This document shows, piece by piece, positions 48,195 to 55,854 of a DNA stretch of 55,854 bases. The notes under the pieces are model-generated. The model did no database searches. It was not told where the DNA came from and worked only from the letters and a program-made list of their open reading frames with translations. This stretch comes from Verrucomicrobiaceae bacterium (GTDB lineage: Bacteria > Verrucomicrobiota > Verrucomicrobiia > Verrucomicrobiales > Akkermansiaceae), in contig JAIYDP010000430.1 in assembly GCA_027487435.1 (NCBI GenBank), positions 1-55,854 of the forward strand, given 5' to 3'. Each line of letters starts with the position of its first letter. Within the stretch, counting starts at the first letter, position 1. A program made the position numbers and the translations under genes.

Positions 48195-50513
48195 ATGGAT
48201 ATACATGAAACGATTCGGCAGTGGAGTGGGCGCATGCTCAACAAAGAGAAGCCCTTGCGGATTCATTTGATCGGCGTGGCAGGTTCGGGAATGAGCGGGC
48301 TTGCGCTTTTGCTGATGGGGATGGGGCATCGGGTGAGTGGTTCTGATCGGGTAACGAGTCGAGAAACCCAGCGACTTCAGTCAAATGGGTTGGTGTTTTC
48401 GTCACCACATTCGGGAGAATCGGTTGTGGGGGCAGATTTGGTGGTGTTTAGTTCTGCAATTCGTCCGAGCAATCCGGCATTTGCCGAGGCGGTGAATTTG
48501 CGGATTCCAATGATGCTTCGGGCGGAATGTTTGGCGGCAGTCCTTGCTTCACGCAAAGGGATTTTGGTAAGTGGGACACACGGAAAGACGACGACATCTT
48601 CGATGACGGCGCACGTGCTGCGTGAGGCTGGCATGCGTCCATCGCATTATGTTGGCGCAGAAATTCCTGTGCTGGGTGCCAACGCTAAGTGGGATGAAGA
48701 TGGAGAATACATGGTGGCTGAGGGAGACGAGAGCGATGGCACCCTAGCACTGTATCAACCAGAATGTGCGATTGTTTTAAACATTGAAGCCGAGCATTTG
48801 GACTTTTATCGCGACATCGATCATATCTGTGAAGTGTTCCGAACTCTGGTGGAACGCACGCGGGGAGCGTTGGTTTATTGCAAAGAAGATCCTGTGGCGG
48901 CAAAGTTGTTAGATTCGCACCCGAGGTCGGTCTCGTATGGCTGGACCAATGCGCGCTATGTTGCTGATGAGGTAAGAGAGTTGGGTGGGAGTTCGGCATT
49001 TCGTGTCTTAAAAGATGGCGAAGTACTCGGCCACATCGAATTGGGAATCCCGGGCAGGCACAATATTTTGAATTCCTTAGCCGCGATCGCGCTTGCGGAT
49101 TCTTTGGGCGCAGCTTTCCCATTGATCGCGAGGGCACTCTCTACGTTTGCTGGAGCAAAAAGGCGTTTTGAGACCAAGCATTTTTCTTCGTTTTGCCGAG
49201 TCGTCGATGATTACGGACACCATCCGACGGAGCTTGCCGCAACTCTACAAACGGCGCGCTCCCTGAAGCCGCAACGCGTGGTGGTGATTTTTCAACCGCA
49301 TCGATATAGCCGGACGCAGGCGTTAGCGGATGACTTTGGCAGGGCATTGCAACACGCCGATGAGGTTTTTGTGACCTCGGTTTATGCTGCCAGCGAGCTG
49401 CCGATCGAAGGTGTTAGCGGGCAGTTGATCGTGGATGCCGTGAAAAAGCATGGCGATACTAAGGTGAAATATTTGCCGCAATTGTCCACAGCGCATCATG
49501 AAGTGGGCAATGCTTTGCAAGAAGGAGATTTATTGATCACTCTCGGCGCGGGCAATGTACATGAAGCGGGATCGAAAATTGTGGCTGATCTAAAAGTGTT
49601 AGAAGAGATCATTCGTTTTGCGCCGCAAGGAGAAATGCTCGGCAAACTCTATGAGCCGATGCGCCGTCACACGACGATGTTGGTGGGTGGTCCGGCTCAG
49701 TATTGGCTGGAACCGCAGACGTTTGCAGCGTTTGCGGCAGCTGTGCGCTATTGTCGTGAACGCAGCATTCCTGTTCGCGTGATGGGCCGAGGTTCCAATG
49801 TGATCGTTCGAGATGGTGGAATTCGTGGCGCGGTAATTCATCCGGCTGGTGGCGTTTTTTCCGAAGTGCGGATGGAAAATGGATTCATCATAGCCGGAGC
49901 TGGCGCGCGATTGAAAAAAGTTGCCAGCGTGGCACAGCAGTATGGTATCGGTGGATTCGAGTGGATGGAAGGAATCCCGGGCAATGTGGGTGGAGCTTTG
50001 CGAATGAATGCGGGAGCCATGGGCATCGAGATGTTTGATCAAGTCGTATCACTCACAATGCTCGATGAAGATGGTGAAATTCGCGAGCGGATGCGTGGCG
50101 ACATCGATGCACAGTATCGTAACGTCCCAGTATTGCGACGGAATTTTGCATTGCTGTGCGTGCTGCAAGGGTTTCCTGATACAGCTGAGAACATCCAACA
50201 ACGATGGAACGAGTCACGAGCCAAACGCAAAGCATCGCAGCCAATTGCCGCAAGCGCGGGATGCATGTTTAAAAATCCTACGGCCGAATGTCCCGCAGGG
50301 AAACTTGTTGACGAACTTGGACTCAAAGGACTGCGTCACGGCAACGCTGAAGTTTCCATGGTACACGGCAATTTCATCACCAATACCGGCGGAGCGTCCG
50401 CCACGGATGTCATTTCTCTCGTGCAAGAAATCCAACTCCGCGCTATGCAGTCACGTTCGATCGAAATCGAGATGGAAGTAAAACTGCTCGGCGAAGATGA
50501 ATGCTCTTTTTAA
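48195..50513 (+). CDS. murC/murB: MurC-MurB fusion (UDP-MurNAc-Ala ligase / UDP-MurNAc reductase)
   Basis: The 772-residue protein is bifunctional. Residues 1-460 are MurC: GVAGSGMSGLALLLMGMGH, the ATP-binding GTHGKTTTSSM, EADESDGTLALY-like GDESDGT and DDYGHHPTELAATL. Residues 475-772 are MurB: MGRGSNVIVRDGG, GIPGNVGGALRMNAGAMG (FAD-binding) and SAGCMFKNP, where the proton-donor position, usually Ser, is Cys. The fusion places the two consecutive cytosolic steps of muropeptide synthesis in one chain. MurC-MurB fusions are known from Verrucomicrobia-type division clusters. Confidence 0.95.
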   Translation: MDIHETIRQWSGRMLNKEKPLRIHLIGVAGSGMSGLALLLMGMGHRVSGSDRVTSRETQRLQSNGLVFSSPHSGESVVGADLVVFSSAIRPSNPAFAEAVNLRIPMMLRAECLAAVLASRKGILVSGTHGKTTTSSMTAHVLREAGMRPSHYVGAEIPVLGANAKWDEDGEYMVAEGDESDGTLALYQPECAIVLNIEAEHLDFYRDIDHICEVFRTLVERTRGALVYCKEDPVAAKLLDSHPRSVSYGWTNARYVADEVRELGGSSAFRVLKDGEVLGHIELGIPGRHNILNSLAAIALADSLGAAFPLIARALSTFAGAKRRFETKHFSSFCRVVDDYGHHPTELAATLQTARSLKPQRVVVIFQPHRYSRTQALADDFGRALQHADEVFVTSVYAASELPIEGVSGQLIVDAVKKHGDTKVKYLPQLSTAHHEVGNALQEGDLLITLGAGNVHEAGSKIVADLKVLEEIIRFAPQGEMLGKLYEPMRRHTTMLVGGPAQYWLEPQTFAAFAAAVRYCRERSIPVRVMGRGSNVIVRDGGIRGAVIHPAGGVFSEVRMENGFIIAGAGARLKKVASVAQQYGIGGFEWMEGIPGNVGGALRMNAGAMGIEMFDQVVSLTMLDEDGEIRERMRGDIDAQYRNVPVLRRNFALLCVLQGFPDTAENIQQRWNESRAKRKASQPIAASAGCMFKNPTAECPAGKLVDELGLKGLRHGNAEVSMVHGNFITNTGGASATDVISLVQEIQLRAMQSRSIEIEMEVKLLGEDECSF

Positions 50514-50554
50514 TATAAACACAGAATCTTTTCTCTTTTTTTCCCAATACTATT

Positions 50555-51475
50555 ATGGATCGATCCACACTCATAGCTGTCCTGATGGGCGGCCCCGGTT
50601 CTGAACGCGAAGTCTCATTGGCCTCTGGCGCAGCGGTGCTGCAAGCCTTCCGCGATATGGGCTTTCGTGCAGAGCCTGTCGATGTCACGTCTTGCGATGT
50701 CTTGCAACTACCCGCCGGCACAGGCTTAGCCTTCAATGTCATTCACGGCACTTTTGGCGAAGACGGCTCACTGCAAGAAATTCTTGAAAAACTTGGCGTG
50801 CCCTACACAGGTGCAGGAGTCGCCAGCAGCCGATTGGCGTTTGATAAAAACCTAGCGAAAGAAAAATTTTTACAAGCCCATGTGCCGACTCCCGGTCATG
50901 AAATCCTCGATGTTTCTGCTGGCATGACATTCCCGCAAATGTCCCCGCCCTATGTGATCAAGCCACCGCGTGAAGGGTCGAGCGTCGGAGTGCACATCGT
51001 CCATACCGCTGAGCAAGCCGCAGCAGCGATCGAAGCAGCAGCGCGTTTCAGCAATGATTTGCTCGTAGAACAATTCGTCTCGGGAAAAGAACTCACCGTA
51101 GGAGTGCTCGATGGCGAGGCTTTGCCCATAGTCCACATCGCACCTCGCAGCGGGTTTTACGACATCAAAAACAAATACCCCTGGATGAGCGGTGGCGATG
51201 GCAGTGACTACTATTGCCCCGCAGACCTTGATGAGGAAACCACGAAACTCGTGCAAAATGCAGCAGTTCAGGCACACAAAGCACTCGGCATTGAAGTCTA
51301 TTCCCGCGTTGACGTTTTGCTCGACGCGCAGAATCGCCCCTACGTCCTTGAGGCAAACACGATTCCCGGCATGACTCAGACCAGCTTGTTGCCCAAAGCA
51401 GCGGCAGCCCACGGAATACCTTTTGGAGATTTATGTTTGCGTATTGCTGATATTTCAGTAATCTTACGCACCTAA
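50555..51475 (+). CDS. ddl: D-alanine-D-alanine ligase
   Basis: The 306-residue ATP-grasp enzyme makes the D-Ala-D-Ala dipeptide of peptidoglycan. Evidence: AVLMGGPGSEREVSLASGAA at the N-terminus, VIKPPREGSSVGVHI (ATP-binding), VSGKELTVGVLDGE and the C-terminal YVLEANTIPGMTQTSLLPKA with metal ligands Glu and Asn. Length is normal. It is 41 bp after murCB and directly abuts ftsQ. Confidence 0.95.
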   Translation: MDRSTLIAVLMGGPGSEREVSLASGAAVLQAFRDMGFRAEPVDVTSCDVLQLPAGTGLAFNVIHGTFGEDGSLQEILEKLGVPYTGAGVASSRLAFDKNLAKEKFLQAHVPTPGHEILDVSAGMTFPQMSPPYVIKPPREGSSVGVHIVHTAEQAAAAIEAAARFSNDLLVEQFVSGKELTVGVLDGEALPIVHIAPRSGFYDIKNKYPWMSGGDGSDYYCPADLDEETTKLVQNAAVQAHKALGIEVYSRVDVLLDAQNRPYVLEANTIPGMTQTSLLPKAAAAHGIPFGDLCLRIADISVILRT

Positions 51476-52384
51476 GTGCAGAGCAGTAAGAAAATAAAGA
51501 TTTCCCACTCAGACAACCGATCGCCGGTTGTGCATCATCGTGTCATTACAGCTAAAACGCTGCTATTTGTCGGCTATCGCCTTGCCATAAAAGGCACGTT
51601 AGTGACTCTTTGCGTCGCGGTTGCTGCGTGGCTGATTCATTTTGGCTACAATGCTTTCATCCATGCCTATCATTCGAATCCTGAGTACCAACTTCGTCTC
51701 GTTCAGCTTAATGAAAATACCGCCATGAACGAAAGCGACCTCGCCAAGATTGTGCAAATCCCACTGGATGGCAGCATCATGGCGATGGATATCGCAAAAA
51801 TGGAAAAAACCCTCGCTTCACGTCCTGAGATCATCAGCGCTTCTGTGAAACGACACCTTCCAGGCACGCTTCAATTTGAACTAGAAGTTCGCAATCCCAT
51901 CGCATGGGTCGAGTGTTTGCCGAAAAATTTCATCGCCAAAAAACTCGAACAAGGGCACCTGATCGACGAACAAGGAATCCTCTACCCTTGCCCCGCTCTT
52001 CAATTCGATGCCGCACAATCCTTGCCCGTAATCGTAGTAGCCAGAGAGGAAGCAGAAGAACTGGTCATTGGAAAAAAAGTCGAAACCAAAAGCGCACGCC
52101 GCGCGTTACAACTTCTTTCCATCGCACAAAACGCAAGCCAAGACTCCTCGACTTGGGTGGCACGTATCTCCCCCTATCGTACTTGGGGAATCGTATTGAC
52201 GACTACCGATGGAGTGGAGGCAACCTTCGGGCTCGATGATCAAGAGCGGCAAATGAACGACCTCCAAATTGCTCTACGCCATGCAAAAAGCTTAGGCCAA
52301 CGACTCAAATCCATCAACCTCATCCCTCGCAAAAATCTTCCCGTCGTGCTGCAGAACGCCCAGCCTCAACCCCTTTTCCGCTAA
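51476..52384 (+). CDS. ftsQ: Cell division protein FtsQ
   Basis: The 302-residue protein has a basic cytoplasmic N-terminus, one membrane helix (about residues 42-60, LVTLCVAVAAWLIHFGY), then a POTRA domain (about 78-145, LNENTAMNESDLAKIVQIPL through SVKRHLPGTLQFELEVRNP) and an FtsQ/DivIB beta domain. It links the division ring to septal peptidoglycan enzymes. The GTG start at 51476 immediately follows the ddl stop. Identity rests on topology, POTRA and position between ddl and ftsA. Confidence 0.88.
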   Translation: MQSSKKIKISHSDNRSPVVHHRVITAKTLLFVGYRLAIKGTLVTLCVAVAAWLIHFGYNAFIHAYHSNPEYQLRLVQLNENTAMNESDLAKIVQIPLDGSIMAMDIAKMEKTLASRPEIISASVKRHLPGTLQFELEVRNPIAWVECLPKNFIAKKLEQGHLIDEQGILYPCPALQFDAAQSLPVIVVAREEAEELVIGKKVETKSARRALQLLSIAQNASQDSSTWVARISPYRTWGIVLTTTDGVEATFGLDDQERQMNDLQIALRHAKSLGQRLKSINLIPRKNLPVVLQNAQPQPLFR

Positions 52385-52403
52385 TCTTTTTTTCCATCAA
52401 CCC

Positions 52404-53609
52404 ATGGCCAAAAATAACATCAAAGTTGCACTAGAGATTGGCACTAGCGAAGTCCGCATGCTTGTCGGCGATGCCAAGCCAGATGGCTCGGTAAAAATTC
52501 TCGGGCACGGAGCTACCCCTTCGGCGGGCATCCGCAAAGGCGAAATTGTCGATTACCCGAATGTTTACGAATGCGTCAAACATGCGCGCATTATGGCAGA
52601 GGATGCCTGCTGCGTAGAAATTGGCTCGGTATTTCTCTCCGTCACGGGCAAGCACATTTATGGAGCAAATCACTCGGGTCCTTGCCGCCTCGCTGAGCAC
52701 GAACGACAAATCCGTCAAGAACACGTCGATGAAGCCACGCAGATCGCCAAAGAGCTAACCATCCCCACCGGACACCACTACATTCATCACATTTTGCGAA
52801 ACTACGAAGTCGATGGATTTTTCCATGACTCAAGCCCGGTGGGAATGTTTGGAAAACAAGTCACCGCGCATTACCATGTGGTCGCAGGGATCGGCAATCG
52901 CGTCTTCAATAGCATGAAATGCGTACGCGAACTGCAAATGGAAGTCGATGACGTGGTATTCGCTCCCATTGCCATTGCGCAGTATGCGTTAGACCGCCCA
53001 TCCCGCGAGCGTGGAGCGTTGCTCATCGACATTGGTGGTGGCACCACGGATTACGTTCTTTACCTCGACGGCAAGATCGAAGCCTGCGGTAGCTTTCCCG
53101 TTGGCGGGGAGCATATCACCAACGACATCTCGGTTTATACCGACCTCTCTTTCACCCGTGCCGAAAAAATCAAAATCAGCGAAGGCAACATATCGAGCGA
53201 CAGAAACCGCTCCATCGGCATGATCAAAGTCTCCGTCGATGCCAATGGTTTCGCCATGCAAGAAATCAAACGCGAAGCTCTCAATGAAGTCATTCGCCTG
53301 CGCATGACCGAAATTCTCGAACTCGTCAAAGATGCGTTACCCAAGGGAGCCCTTGCAAAAATCCACAAAGGGATCTTCCTCAGCGGTGGTGCCAGCCTCA
53401 CTGCAGGTCTCGATGAACTCACGAAGCACCTCTTTGGCTGCGAAGTCTATCGAGCCAACGCTAGCGAATTTCGTGACACCCAAGAAAACTACAACCATCC
53501 CAAATACGCCACCTGTCTTGGACTCATCCGCTATGCACAGTTGTCCGACTTGGAAAAAAAACAAAGCGCGAAATGGTCAATATGGCCGTTTGGGCGTAAG
53601 AAACGATAG
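52404..53609 (+). CDS. ftsA: Cell division protein FtsA
   Basis: The 401-residue actin-like ATPase anchors FtsZ to the membrane. Motifs: ALEIGTSEVRMLVGDA (phosphate 1), LLIDIGGGTTDYVLY (phosphate 2), IFLSGGASLTAGLDEL (adenosine), plus the 1C domain in place of actin's subdomain 1B (about residues 83-160). The C-terminus KWSIWPFGRKKR is an amphipathic membrane-targeting helix. It lies between ftsQ and ftsZ, as in most division clusters. Confidence 0.95.
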   Translation: MAKNNIKVALEIGTSEVRMLVGDAKPDGSVKILGHGATPSAGIRKGEIVDYPNVYECVKHARIMAEDACCVEIGSVFLSVTGKHIYGANHSGPCRLAEHERQIRQEHVDEATQIAKELTIPTGHHYIHHILRNYEVDGFFHDSSPVGMFGKQVTAHYHVVAGIGNRVFNSMKCVRELQMEVDDVVFAPIAIAQYALDRPSRERGALLIDIGGGTTDYVLYLDGKIEACGSFPVGGEHITNDISVYTDLSFTRAEKIKISEGNISSDRNRSIGMIKVSVDANGFAMQEIKREALNEVIRLRMTEILELVKDALPKGALAKIHKGIFLSGGASLTAGLDELTKHLFGCEVYRANASEFRDTQENYNHPKYATCLGLIRYAQLSDLEKKQSAKWSIWPFGRKKR

Positions 53610-53642
53610 ACTCACACAGCGACACCTCACCTCCGAAATCTC

Positions 53643-55316
53643 ATGATCGAATACAGCCGCGACCCACAAAACAGCATCCCTTCCTCCCATGTAAAAATCA
53701 TCGGGCTCGGGGGCGCCGGAGCGAACATGCTAGACCGAGTCTGCCTCGAAGGCATGGACGGCACAGAAATGCTCGCCCTCAATGCAGACATCCGCACGCT
53801 TAACTCCACCGTCGTGCGCGAACGCATCCAGCTCGGGAAAAATCTCACCAAAGGCCTCGGAACCGGTGGTGATCCCGAACTCGGGCAAAAAGTCATGCTC
53901 GAAGCAGAAAACGAAGTGCGAGCCGTCATCAAAGGCCGAAAAATCGTCTTCCTCTGCGTAGGATTGGGCGGCGGCACAGGTTCGGGAGCCGCACCCATTC
54001 TCACCAGAATCGCACGCGAAGAAGGAGCATTCGTCGTCGTTTTTGCCACCATGCCCTTTGTTTTCGAAGGCCGACGTCGCCGCGAACAAGCCGAAACCGC
54101 TCTCAATGAACTCGCCGTTCTCTCCAACGCTCTTGTGACTTTCGATAACAATCGCATGGGCGAACTCGTCGTCGCGAAACAAGGCATTCACGAAGCATTT
54201 GCTGCTGCAGATCGCATGATATCCGATAGCATCAAAGCCGTCATCCGTCTCGTCATTCGTCCAGGACTGATTCACGTAGGACTCGACGACCTCATGACCG
54301 CTCTCCGCACCACGCGCTCCCGCTGCCTCTTCGGTTCCGGTAGCGCCAACGGCAAAGACCGCGCCACCAAAGCACTTACAAATGCCTTAGCTAGCCCGCT
54401 CCTGGACAAAGGCTCTCTTCTGAAAGAAGCATCATCCGTTCTTGTTCACATCTGCGGAGGTGAAGACCTTTCTTTATTTGAAGTCGAGCTGCTGATGCAA
54501 AAACTCATGAAGTACGTGCCAGAAAAAGCCCACGTGCTCTTCGGTGCCGCCATCGATGTGCAGATGGAAGACAATATCAGCATTACCCTCATCAGCGCTC
54601 TGCCAGAAGACAAGCTTCAAGAATCTACCTCACCCATGCTGGAACTCGATCCAAGCATCGGCTACGAGTCCTTTGATTCTTTAGCGGAAATTCCGGAGAT
54701 CCCCTCGCCCGCGGCAAATGAACCGGATGAAATTCCACAAGCCCTCGATCCAGAACCAAGCACCGCATTCATCGCTCCCTCTCCTGATGCGGTAACCGTT
54801 ATGCCCATCGCGCCTGAAGCACCCGCCATTTCTCCAGAGCCCATCGCTCCAGCGGATGTCGAGATTGACCTCGAACCTAGCGATTCCTTCGCCAAGCCAC
54901 CGCAAATCACTAGCCCAGCAGCAACGTATTCGCCCTCTAGCCCCAGCATCTCTGACATAGATCGTTGGTCTGCGCCTAGCCCCAGCGAAACCACCTTCGC
55001 CGATGCATTCTCGTCCGATGCCCCCTTCGCCGAGTCAGTGGCTGATCCTGATTCAAATCCTGCTTCCCTGGCCGCCACCGCCGCGAAAGACCTGCGCGAT
55101 GCGATCAAACCCACAAGTTCGTCTCGGCAATCGCGCGAAGAATCGTTTGCCAACATCGATTTCGCCGATATTACAGAAAAAAGCCGCACCCGATCCGCCG
55201 AACCAGAACTGTTCACTACCACCGCTCGTGGAAAATTTCATGAGCCCAAAGAGGACGACCTCTTCGGCACTGATGATCTCGATGTCCCAGCATTCCTGCG
55301 CAAAAAAAAGAAGTAG
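53643..55316 (+). CDS. ftsZ: Cell division GTPase FtsZ (divergent)
   Basis: The 557-residue tubulin homologue forms the division ring. The GTPase core (1-325) has IGLGGAGANMLDR, the tubulin signature GLGGGTGSGAAPILTRIA and TMPFVFEGRRRREQA. The T7 loop reads HVGLDDL (about residue 211) where NxDxxD is usual: the first Asn and Asp are changed to His and Gly, and the final Asp is kept. A 210-residue Pro/Ala/Ser/acidic linker follows (330-540). The C-terminal peptide DDLDVPAFLRKKKK is the normal binding site for FtsA. This is the last gene of the cluster. Confidence 0.93.
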   Translation: MIEYSRDPQNSIPSSHVKIIGLGGAGANMLDRVCLEGMDGTEMLALNADIRTLNSTVVRERIQLGKNLTKGLGTGGDPELGQKVMLEAENEVRAVIKGRKIVFLCVGLGGGTGSGAAPILTRIAREEGAFVVVFATMPFVFEGRRRREQAETALNELAVLSNALVTFDNNRMGELVVAKQGIHEAFAAADRMISDSIKAVIRLVIRPGLIHVGLDDLMTALRTTRSRCLFGSGSANGKDRATKALTNALASPLLDKGSLLKEASSVLVHICGGEDLSLFEVELLMQKLMKYVPEKAHVLFGAAIDVQMEDNISITLISALPEDKLQESTSPMLELDPSIGYESFDSLAEIPEIPSPAANEPDEIPQALDPEPSTAFIAPSPDAVTVMPIAPEAPAISPEPIAPADVEIDLEPSDSFAKPPQITSPAATYSPSSPSISDIDRWSAPSPSETTFADAFSSDAPFAESVADPDSNPASLAATAAKDLRDAIKPTSSSRQSREESFANIDFADITEKSRTRSAEPELFTTTARGKFHEPKEDDLFGTDDLDVPAFLRKKKK

Positions 55317-55660
55317 TCCCTGATGGAGCAGGTTGAATTACCTTGAACCTGCACACCATTCGAGGCAAATACGCGCACTTTGCAGACATACCTCGCGTCA
55401 TCAAGTTTTGTGATAGGAAGACAGCGCTTCCAGCCTGTCACGGCACACGGGCGTCCCGCCTGTTTCTTTTGTTATAGATGTTTCTGCCTACAAAAAATTG
55501 ATTTTACGTAAGCTCTTGTGAAGTGCCTAAATGGAGGCGTAGCTAGGGTGCTGGTCTTTGAATTGAAGTATTTTTGATCAATGGAGCCTTTTTAGGCTGC
55601 AAGCGAAAAACGAAACGTCTGAAGTAAAAATTCTACCGTGCGAGGACTGACCTCGGAGAC

Positions 55661-55854
55661 GTACCGACGAACGCCCGAACCCGTACCGACGAACGCTCCG
55701 ACCGTACCGATGAACGCTCCGATCGTACCGATGAACGCTCCGATCGTACCGATGAACGCTCCGACCGTACCGATGAACGCTCCGACCGTACCGATGAACG
55801 CTCCGACCGTACCGATGAACGCTCCGACCGTACCGATGGACGCTCCGACCGTAC
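55661..55854. repeat. 21-bp tandem repeat running off the window
   Basis: Nine complete units starting GTACCGA begin at 55661, 55683, 55704, 55725, 55746, 55767, 55788, 55809 and 55830; the tenth is cut by the window end. The first two units are the most divergent and later ones nearly identical (GTACCGATGAACGCTCCGACC, shown here split: GTACCGATGAAC then GCTCCGACC). From 55317 to 55660 no gene is seen; a GC-rich near-palindrome CGGGCGTCCCG lies near 55450. Confidence 0.93.

Noticed and set aside
55661..55854. CRISPR array
   Set aside because: The 21-bp units are directly adjacent with no spacers.

Overview
The window looks like chromosomal DNA of a Verrucomicrobiota bacterium. The evidence is the gene content: a MurC-MurB fusion inside a murG-murCB-ddl-ftsQ-ftsA-ftsZ cluster, a DUF2231/planctomycete-type cytochrome/leucine-rich-repeat protein, and a large exported CAP protein with a C-terminal tail of the kind common in this phylum. 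No rRNA or tRNA gene was seen. Species cannot be named from the sequence alone.

Layout. (1) 1-7.9 kb is an array of integron gene cassettes, all on the + strand: short unrelated genes (HNH nuclease, two toxin-antitoxin type pairs, several exported or lipoprotein genes, one apparently gene-free structured cassette), each followed by an attC-like site of 60-130 bp with arms ending AAC and starting GTT. No integrase gene is in the window. (2) 8-28.1 kb is ordinary chromosome: a CAP-domain exported protein, an operon-like run of carotenoid desaturase-purB-queC-queE, an ABC ATPase with a small exported partner, a HAD phosphatase, the DUF2231/cytochrome/LRR protein, an AI-2E family permease, an HNH protein, a PcrA-type helicase, an alanine/sodium symporter and a histidine kinase/response regulator pair. 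(3) 28.2-28.5 kb is packed with short perfect hairpins. (4) 28.7-33.2 kb is a second cassette array on the opposite strand whose attC sites are related to those of the first. (5) 33.5-35.8 kb is a GMC oxidoreductase with its small subunit. (6) 36.3-40.1 kb is a tight three-gene operon ending in a KGGVGR-type MinD/ParA-like ATPase fused to TPRs. It has 23-bp tandem repeats at one end and is bracketed by a duplicated piece of the 3' end of the neighbouring gspF/pilC gene. (7) 40.3-43.3 kb is a gspE/pilB-gspF/pilC pair, 43.5-47 kb a very large ABCG-like fusion, 47.1-55.3 kb the cell wall/division cluster, and 55.66 kb to the end a 21-bp tandem repeat running off the window.

How the parts relate. 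The cassette arrays are accessory DNA on both sides of a block of housekeeping genes. Several cassette genes read into their attC site and so end in similar peptide tails. The two toxin-antitoxin type cassettes of array 1 carry their own promoters, placed so that their mRNAs would start at the start codon. The best candidates for something undescribed are the KGGVGR-TPR operon with its flanking gspF duplication, the structured gene-free cassette at 5.9-6.0 kb, and the attC-encoded protein tails.
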